From Auanema rhodensis (Eukaryota > Nematoda > Chromadorea > Rhabditida > Rhabditidae), in assembly GCA_964057225.1 (NCBI GenBank), contig OZ059897.1, forward strand, positions 6,262,001 to 6,326,000: DNA of 64,000 nucleotides, in the 5' to 3' direction. The notes under the pieces were generated by a model. The model ran no database searches and had not been told where the DNA came from. It was given only the letters and a program-made list of their open reading frames with translations. Every line of letters starts with the position of its first letter. Position 1 is the stretch's first letter. Shown here in pieces: positions 46,425 to 64,000 of this stretch. The translations under genes were made by a program, and so were the position numbers.

Positions 46425-47619
46425 CTGGTTATATTGAAGTTAAGTTTGTTTCTTTGTTCCGATAGGCGCCAATTCTGTAATACTAAAGGTTTTGTTAAAG
46501 ATAAAATGAGGTTAACATCAAATCCAGGTGTATTGAGAAAGATTTTCGAAAAAAAGGAATGAAAGATATTTGTCAAAAATAAATGAGAAGATGGAAAAGA
46601 GAACGAGTACTATTTTCAATAGAAAAAGGGTAAAATGTAATGTAGTATATCTAATGAAAAAGTACAAAAAGTGTTTTAAAGTTTCAAGTTTAAAGTTCAA
46701 AAAGGTTGTAAAATAATATTATAAACTATATATATATATAATTTTAAAAAATTAATAAAGAATATCCTTGAAGACTGTATGAACAAGCAGATGTTCTCAA
46801 TTCAATAATGAAATATATTTTGAAGGACACACACACACACATATATTTTAATGTTTAGAGAAGAAACATAGAACAACAAACATCATTCATAACTATTTTG
46901 ATTGAAAAAGATTATTTTTGATAAAAGTTGATCATGACAATAAAAAATAAATTTATTACTTTATAATATGAATAATTAGTGTGTTCTTTCTAGAAAATTA
47001 CATTCAGATGTAGCATGTTATTCTTGAAACATCGGAACACATGTAAAACTATGTTTGTTTGAAGATTTTTCATCTTTTTAAAGTTTTCAACATAAAAAAC
47101 TTTCCATAAATTCTTCAACAAATGAAAAAAACTGCCAAAAATCAGACAAATAATGAAGATATTCCATGAAAAAATAGGGAAATGTCAATATTTGGACATC
47201 ACCCGCACCTACAAAGCTTGAAACTCAGAAAGTAAGAAGAATGTGACAATACAGTCATAGTATTGTTCAACTTGAATATTTAAAATTTGTATATTTTTTC
47301 TGAAAAACATAACAACATTTGAATGAAAAAAAAATTTTATTAATTGAGATCGAGAAATTCATATAAAAATAAAAATATTTTTGTATTAATTATGTATAAT
47401 AATACAATTTATTTATATATAATTTATGTAATTATAAACATGATTATTCAATTAATATAATGCAGGCTGAGGAGGTGTAATATTTCTTCTTTTTTTATTT
47501 GAAATTAAAAAAATTGTAAAATCAAATTAGTGGAACTACATGATGTGATCCAGCTATTGTCATCTGTCTACTGTATATTCTATCTCGCTGACTGAAAAAC
47601 AAAAATTATTAGAGTAAAT
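46425..47619. other. AT-rich intergenic stretch
   Basis: I see no gene or repeat family that I can support; a short (CA)n lies at about 46829. Confidence 0.4.
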
Positions 47620-58161
<10,542 letters not shown>

Positions 58162-58639
58162 TGCGCAGAGGCAGAGATATACACGGCAACGAACAGCTGT
58201 TGCACAGAACAGACGGATCAGTTACGCAAACTTTATGAATTAAAATCCTTTTCTGTAACAGAGTAGAGTGAACCCTAGTCTAGAATCATTGCTAATTCTT
58301 TTCATTTCTTTCAACAAGTTTTTGTTTTATCTCCAGAATCGTATGCTCATTTCCCATTTATATTTCCTTTATTTTTATTTTTAATGAAAAGAACAATCGC
58401 AGGAAGGCTTAATACAACCTGCACAACATTGATTTCTGGACCTTTAGACGGGCAACAAATTGCCGAAAAAAACTGTCGAAAAGGTAAAATCAAATAAAAA
58501 GTTTAGCGGATTGAGAAAGAAGTTCAAACACAAGACATTTTGCTGATCATATTTTGTATTTTCTACAAAATGCATGAATGCAAATGTGGCCAAAATTTAA
58601 AATAAAATACAGAATAATTTTTTTTTTCAATTAAAAAAG

Positions 58640-58646
58640 GAGATAA

Positions 58647-58677
<31 letters not shown>

Positions 58678-58683
58678 ATGAGA

Positions 58684-58725
<42 letters not shown>
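58640..58725. repeat. (GA)n microsatellite
   Basis: Interrupted GA repeat in the region between the divergent genes starting at 58161 (minus) and 59832 (plus). Confidence 0.93.
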
Positions 58726-58728
<3 letters not shown>

Positions 58729-59567
58729 CCTAATTCAAAAATATCTAAGAGGTAATATTTATGTTCCATTTTTGTTGATCTCATTTATAAAATATTTTTC
58801 TTATGATATTTACTCTTAAAATGGATTTTTCATTTCATTTTCAATACTCCACTTCATCAGGTTTTACTTACACAATCTAAGCTTTTCATGCTCATTAAAA
58901 GTTTAAAAATACAAAAATTATTTCATTTTATAGTTTTATTCTGCCCACATCTATATATTGAAATATATCATTCTTATTTCAAAATATCTCAAATATCTTT
59001 CTTTACCTAAAAATAAAAAAAAATTATTTTCTTTTTATTTATTACAATATTTATTTTATAAAATATTTTAACTATCTATAGAAAAAAAGAATAAGAATCG
59101 ATCTAATACGTATCATTTTCTCTTTTTTTTTGTTCGTTTGATCTATAGAATTTGACATTAAAATTGGTTGAAAGTAACTCTTGTACTGAATAAAAAACAA
59201 CAAAAACCATCAATAATTGCCATTGAAAGGATGATTTGAATGACTTTTCATAAATTTTCTCATATGAAACATGTGAAAAATCCCTAATAATCATCAATTA
59301 ATTGTCAAATGAATAATGTATGTATATATAAATATATTTTATATTTATATAACATTGTGATTTATATATAATTATATCATATAGTTAACATATAATAAAA
59401 TATGCACTCAACTTGACTTCATTTTAGTTTCAACTATTCCTTCCTCTTTTTCACACATTTTCGACCTTTTTCCCGTTAAAACTAAAAAAGGAGAAGATAT
59501 TGTTCATTCACTCACAATTTTTAACTTCTGATTTTTATAAAAACTATACTTTACACATGACGTCATA

Positions 59568-59575
59568 TATTGCCA
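59568..59575. promoter_or_regulatory. CRE-type site TGACGTCA
   Basis: A perfect 8-bp palindromic CRE lies 257 bp upstream of the zinc-finger gene in the divergent promoter region. A second copy lies at 57816-57823 in the first intron of the minus-strand partner. Binding by a CREB/ATF-type factor is inferred. Confidence 0.4.
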
Positions 59576-59831
59576 ATATTTTTCTTCCGACCTGACTACC
59601 CCGCCTTTTTCTGTGATTACGTGTAACTGCTTTCAATTTGGTAATCGTCGCTTTTCTCATCTCTGATTCTTTTATTTGTCGTCGTCCATAATCAGATCGT
59701 CATCAGATATATCAAGCTATGAGTAATCTTATTACAGAGCATGAAAAGAATATTCGCAAAATCGTTTTAACGCTAATCTTCTACATCTGAACTGACAATT
59801 TTTTTGATTTCGTACTCACGGTTAAACAACA

Positions 59832-62305
59832 ATGGATCCATATTTACAAAGTTCGCTGAATGGTATTGGAACTAATCCAACAGTTCTGAATCAGTCACCA
59901 GCAGAATTGCAAGCTTGGATAGCAACTTTGCCAGATGTAAGTAACATTTTATCTTGATCAGCACATGCCACATCAAGAATGTCTTGTTCACAATACATAT
60001 ACACATACACCTACACACACACCCACATACATACACACTCACCTATACATATGTATATATACACATACATTTAGAAATATAGATACCATTATAAACAATA
60101 AAATGATTGATTTATTACAGTTCCCTCGCTACTTGGCTCATCTACTTCAAGAACAGAAACAACAGCAGCAGCAACAACTATTTGAAATGCTTTATGGCTC
60201 GATGTCTCGTCCGCTTCAACCTATCTCAGGTGAGTCCGGAGAGGTGTCGTAGTTGAAACCTGTTTTTTCGACGATAACTCTTATTTATATTTGAAAATGA
60301 TGTTTAATTTTAGATCTAAGAACGTTTAATATGTCCTTACAAACAGAAAACGCATTAGCACCGCTTCAAGTGGTAAGTATAACTTAATTAGCATATTAGA
60401 ATATAGGTCACGTGAATATTATCTCGTCTCACGTGATCAGTTTTTGATTATTATTAACTCTATATGCGTCATAGTAAACAGCTGCATTCATACTCAACCT
60501 TTTAACATGATTCATTAATTACTTCTTTCAGAGAAATCAACTGGATGCAACATACGCGTCGTTGTCTAGTGCTAGTGCTCATCTCGTTTCTTCAATAAGT
60601 TCAACTGCAACTACATCCAACAAGCCAGTCATGGCATCTCAAATACCTGTTCCAACTCTACATGCTTCATATGATGTTCCCTTGGATTTACAGAGAAATG
60701 CGACATTGATGTCATATACTTCTCAAATGGAGCCTATACCTAGTGTTACTGCTCCTATTGCATCTACAACCATCTCTTCAGCTCCAGATGGAAAAACTAT
60801 GTTGAATTCAGTTGGGGGTTTAGCTTTTAACCCTCTTCTTACTAATTCTAAAGTTACCACGAACATGTCTTCTCCAGCCCATGAATCTGCTTCAAATCTA
60901 TATGCAGATGCATGGAAGAAAATTGGTCAGCAAAATTTTCTGGAGCATTTACAAACACCACCTGATACATCCCGCAGTTCGCCTGCTAGCCCTTCAACCA
61001 ATTCGTGTATTGCTTCAATTTGGCAACCATTTCAAACTCTCTATACAATGCAAATGACTTCGCAAGCTTTACCAATAAGTGCAACTAGTGATGGGAATAA
61101 CAACGATATGGTTTCGAACAGAAACAACGGAAAATTGAAAAGAAAGCGAAGCAGTGGTGACTCAGCGAAGCTTCTTGGAGCAACAATTAGTTCTCCGATT
61201 ATGAAATTTGCCAAAGGTTAGTTCGTTTCATATGTCCTTCTGTGTATGCCATAACTGAATTCAGAAGCACCTGAAGTTGGTTGTGACTATCAGCCTGGCA
61301 CATCACGTACATCACAAGCAAGTCCATGTGCTGAAGAAAGTATAACAGTCAAAAAAGAATCTGAGGACGATTCTGACGTATTTATCAATGTAGAAAGTGA
61401 GCCAGCTAATGGAAAAGTTCGTAGAGATCAGAAACGAGCCTTTTACTCAAAAGTAAAACATCTCTTAAAAAGGTAAAACAACTAATTCTCAAGTATTCAT
61501 ACGAAATTTCATGAACAATTGTTTCAGAGGATGCTCATTAACATGTAATTTATGTAAAAAGGATGTTCTTACAAATCACAACAGTGTAACTGATCATGTA
61601 GCCGAACATTCGGGTGAGAAACAAGTAGCTTGTGTATTCTGTGGATGGACTACATTTGAAAAGAGCCAAATGGGCATTCATATGAAGCAATATCATCCAG
61701 ATAAGAAGGTGAGCTAGCCAATTCATAATCAATTTCAGTCATTTTGATAATTTAGGAACAGAAATACGAAGATATACGTGATTTATCTAAGATGATTGAA
61801 GTTATTAACAATTGCTTCCCACAACCTGCGAGAGCTCGTCATGAATATGCCGGAAAATTGGAATCGTTTGTTCAGTAAGTTTCATTCATAATTTTTACAT
61901 AAAATTCAAAAATTATTCCAGAACGTTAATGGAAAGAAACATAACTAGAATAGATTGTGGAATATGTGAAATAAAAATTCCAGTTAGTAAGAAAATCATC
62001 GAAAAACATGCAACAAGCCATCCATATTTCAAGTAAAAATTCTGAATAATGAATAACACATATCGAAGTTATATTGTTTCAGATGCAAAAATTGTGGTTT
62101 TCTAACTAATAATGAGCAAGATCAAGTAACTCATCAGCTTAAAAACCATAACTTCAATGAGGGACTTCAAGTCGAAAGTGAATACACTCGTTGCACAACT
62201 TCTGATGTTATGACAAAAGTTCTTCGCAAATGCTTTTATAAAGCATTTCAAGAAATTGAAAAAACTCATCCAGCTCTTTCATATTCTGCTCTATCTACTT
62301 GTTAA
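59832..62305 (+). CDS. protein with four C2H2-like zinc fingers, 599 aa
   Basis: Exons: 59832-59936, 60121-60229, 60314-60372, 60532-61216, 61265-61472, 61528-61708, 61756-61874, 61922-62032 and 62083-62305; all phases agree (1800 nt). The N-terminal two thirds are Ser/Thr/Gln-rich and probably unstructured, with a short polyQ (QKQQQQQQL), a likely nuclear signal (KLKRKRSSG) and a sumoylation-type VKKE before an acidic patch. Four fingers lie at about residues 395-416, 424-445, 501-522 and 527-548. Fingers 1 and 3 are C-x2-C-x13-H-x3-H, and fingers 2 and 4 are C-x2-C-x12-H-x4-H. Predicted to be a nuclear DNA- or RNA-binding regulator. The canonical TGEKP linker is reduced to SGEKQ between fingers 1 and 2. 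I cannot assign an orthologue. Confidence 0.85.
60408..60436. promoter_or_regulatory. two TCACGTGA E-boxes spaced 21 bp
   Basis: Exact TCACGTGA octamers at 60408-60415 and 60429-60436 in intron 3 of the zinc-finger gene, centre to centre 21 bp (two DNA turns). The sequence matches the E-box core of the CLEAR/M-box type bound by TFEB/MITF-like bHLH-Zip factors (HLH-30 in C. elegans). Confidence 0.45.
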
Positions 62306-62915
62306 GTGTGAGCAGTAACTCAAATTTCAATTGAAAGCTAAAATGAATATATGTACATACCTTATATGTATCTACTATATATACAATGCTGTATCAGGGC
62401 TTTCAACATTTTTTCTTAATTTTTAAAAAATTCTTTCCTTCTTGCTAGTAAACTTAAATGGTCTCATCTGTTTTTCAAATTATTATTATATAATATAAGT
62501 TAATTTTTATTATAAATATTTCAATCTTTTGTTTGTTTTTAACACAAAAAGAAGCATCATGATATGAAATCTACTTTTTTTTCAACTTTTAGAATCTTTT
62601 TAATCCTTTTTCTGTTTTCGAATTTATTTTTTCCTTCCTCTACATTACCTGCCTTTTCATTTTATTTTTTCAAATTACATTGCTGCTTTAAAACATCTTT
62701 TTTCTATTTTTTTGTTGTTCAAACTGACTTCAGCTAGAATCTCGTTAACTTGTGTCGTTCAAAAACTTTTTTGTTGGCGGCTAATACTTTGTACAGTATG
62801 CCATTATCACAAGATCTTCTTGCAATAGCTGTTCAATCTCGTTCTCTTTCTGATTTTCTTTTTATATTCATAACTATGCCAATACTTGATTTAATAAATT
62901 TGTTTTTAATGTTTT
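62306..62915. other. 3' intergenic region, T-rich
   Basis: Separates two convergent genes; I see no coding signal. Confidence 0.5.
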
Positions 62916-64000
62916 TTATGGAGAACTGACCTCTAAACCCTCTGTACTCGGCAGTTGTCGTCCAGTACCACGTGGCACATCACAAGAAGCACGTCGTAAC
63001 TGAATTTTTTAATTTTCAAAAAAATTTAATTTTTAATTCAAATTAATAGCATTAAATAATGTATGTTATTTGTTTAATTAAACGGAATTGATGTTTAGCT
63101 ATTTGCTTGATGATAGCTACTTTGAATAAAATATATAATTAGCATAGTTCACGCAAATATGCATGCAATGCGTGAAATATTCATTTCTGTTTTAGCTCAT
63201 ACGTAAACCGGTTGAATACACTTCCAGAATATAAATCCCAAAGCACTTTTCTGTTTTTATTAATTTTGTATTGTAAAAGAATAATATTATAGATTATATT
63301 ATATATGGAAGAATTTGAGTAGTTACCTCTTGTCCATCATTAACAGATAATAACTCAGCTGAATGAGCTCTTAATGGTAATTCGCCTACAGTTAAAAATG
63401 ATGAAGCTGAAATTTATTATTTTTTATTTCATTTAAACTATATGTAATAGCAGTACCTCTACTTTGAATATTTGCTTGAAAGTTATTGTGTTGAGGCAAA
63501 TCTTGATGACTTTGAACAAGGCTTCTTTGCACATATGGAGTTTCTTTTGGCATTAATGGAAACACCTGAGCTATTTTGGTTGGAGAACCGAAACATCCAG
63601 ATTCTCGATCTATTACTGTATCTATGCTGAAATTCAGTTAACTTAGTTTCTTATAATTTAAAAATATTTTACGTTTGTTCTTGAGAATGATCCTCTAAAA
63701 GAAGAGGGAGTGGTCGGCATTGGCTTGGCTGTTCACTTCGAATCTGTTCACGCTTCTGCTCCGGTTTGCATGTTCTGAAACTCAACAGGATTAAGATGAT
63801 CTGGTGATCTGATGACAGGCTTTCCAAGACAAAATAAAAATAGAGTCAAGTGTCTTGAAGAAAATTACATGTTCATGAATTATGAAACTCACGTTGTAAC
63901 CGGTGGTCGTTTTTTCAAACAGAAACGATACAGATAAACCGCAGTTATAACCACGGCCAGTCCGCCGACCACTCCTGATACGAGTACCGCGATAGTAAAC
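62916..64000 (-). CDS. C-terminal part of a single-pass membrane protein, cut by window edge
   Basis: Visible exons, high to low: 64000-63893 (partial), 63774-63673, 63626-63457, 63406-63327 and 62999-62916. The first visible exon encodes a transmembrane helix (TIAVLVSGVVGGLAVVITAV) followed by the stop-transfer-like RFCLKKRPP. The remaining roughly 160 residues form a polar tail with QKREQIRSEQ, LLLEDHSQEQ, FPLMPKETPYVQRS, LPLRAHSAELL and a Ser/Arg end (LRRASCDVPRG, where RRAS is a PKA-type site). No catalytic domain is visible. It looks like the juxtamembrane and cytoplasmic end of a type I receptor or adhesion protein; the extracellular part lies outside the window, so the family cannot be told. 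Confidence 0.72.

Noticed and set aside
46312-46467. Plus-strand exon reading STLVHQRSNGSMTNAHS
   Set aside because: The opposite strand has better start, donor, acceptor and polyadenylation signals for a coherent two-exon gene.

Overview
The window reads as nuclear DNA of a nematode. It is AT-rich, has many small introns (mostly about 45-100 nt) with TTTCAG-type acceptors and carries nematode families: a DB-module secreted protein, a two-domain pepsin-inhibitor-3 (aspin) protein, and a cluster of the GH25 lysozymes typical of Caenorhabditis-like worms. I cannot name the species. Gene models were built by hand from splice signals, reading phase and homology between paralogues; each model keeps phase across every junction, with one exception noted at about 48060.

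Region by region. 1-5107: tandem array of 24 units of 221 bp, each holding a minus-strand tRNA-Leu(TAA). 5.6-8.1 kb: two small secreted-protein genes (DB module; pepsin inhibitor). 8.97-10.69 kb (minus): a secreted protein with two LECT2/M23-like domains. 11.4-14.7 kb: a 491-bp inverted repeat enclosing lysozyme gene A. 13.1-24.1 kb: five GH25 lysozyme genes (A, B, C plus; D minus; E plus), two lysozyme relics and two mariner-type transposase relics. 24.1-32.6 kb: long AT-rich, pyrimidine-rich stretch with no supported gene.

32.6-40.0 kb (plus): a seven-exon gene for a disordered, Pro/Ser-rich 428-residue protein. 41.6-43.5 kb (minus): a 12-exon BTB-BACK protein resembling BTBD17. 46.0-46.4 kb (minus): a small two-exon gene. 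47.6-58.2 kb (minus): a ten-exon gene for a Ser/Arg/Tyr-rich protein whose first intron is about 7.7 kb. It is divergent from a plus-strand gene (59.8-62.3 kb) for a protein with four C2H2-like zinc fingers. 62.9 kb to the right edge (minus): the 3' part of a single-pass membrane protein gene.

The left third therefore looks like an accessory region of secreted defence, digestive or host-facing proteins with active duplication. The right half looks like larger, more slowly changing cellular genes with long introns and many CT/GA microsatellites.
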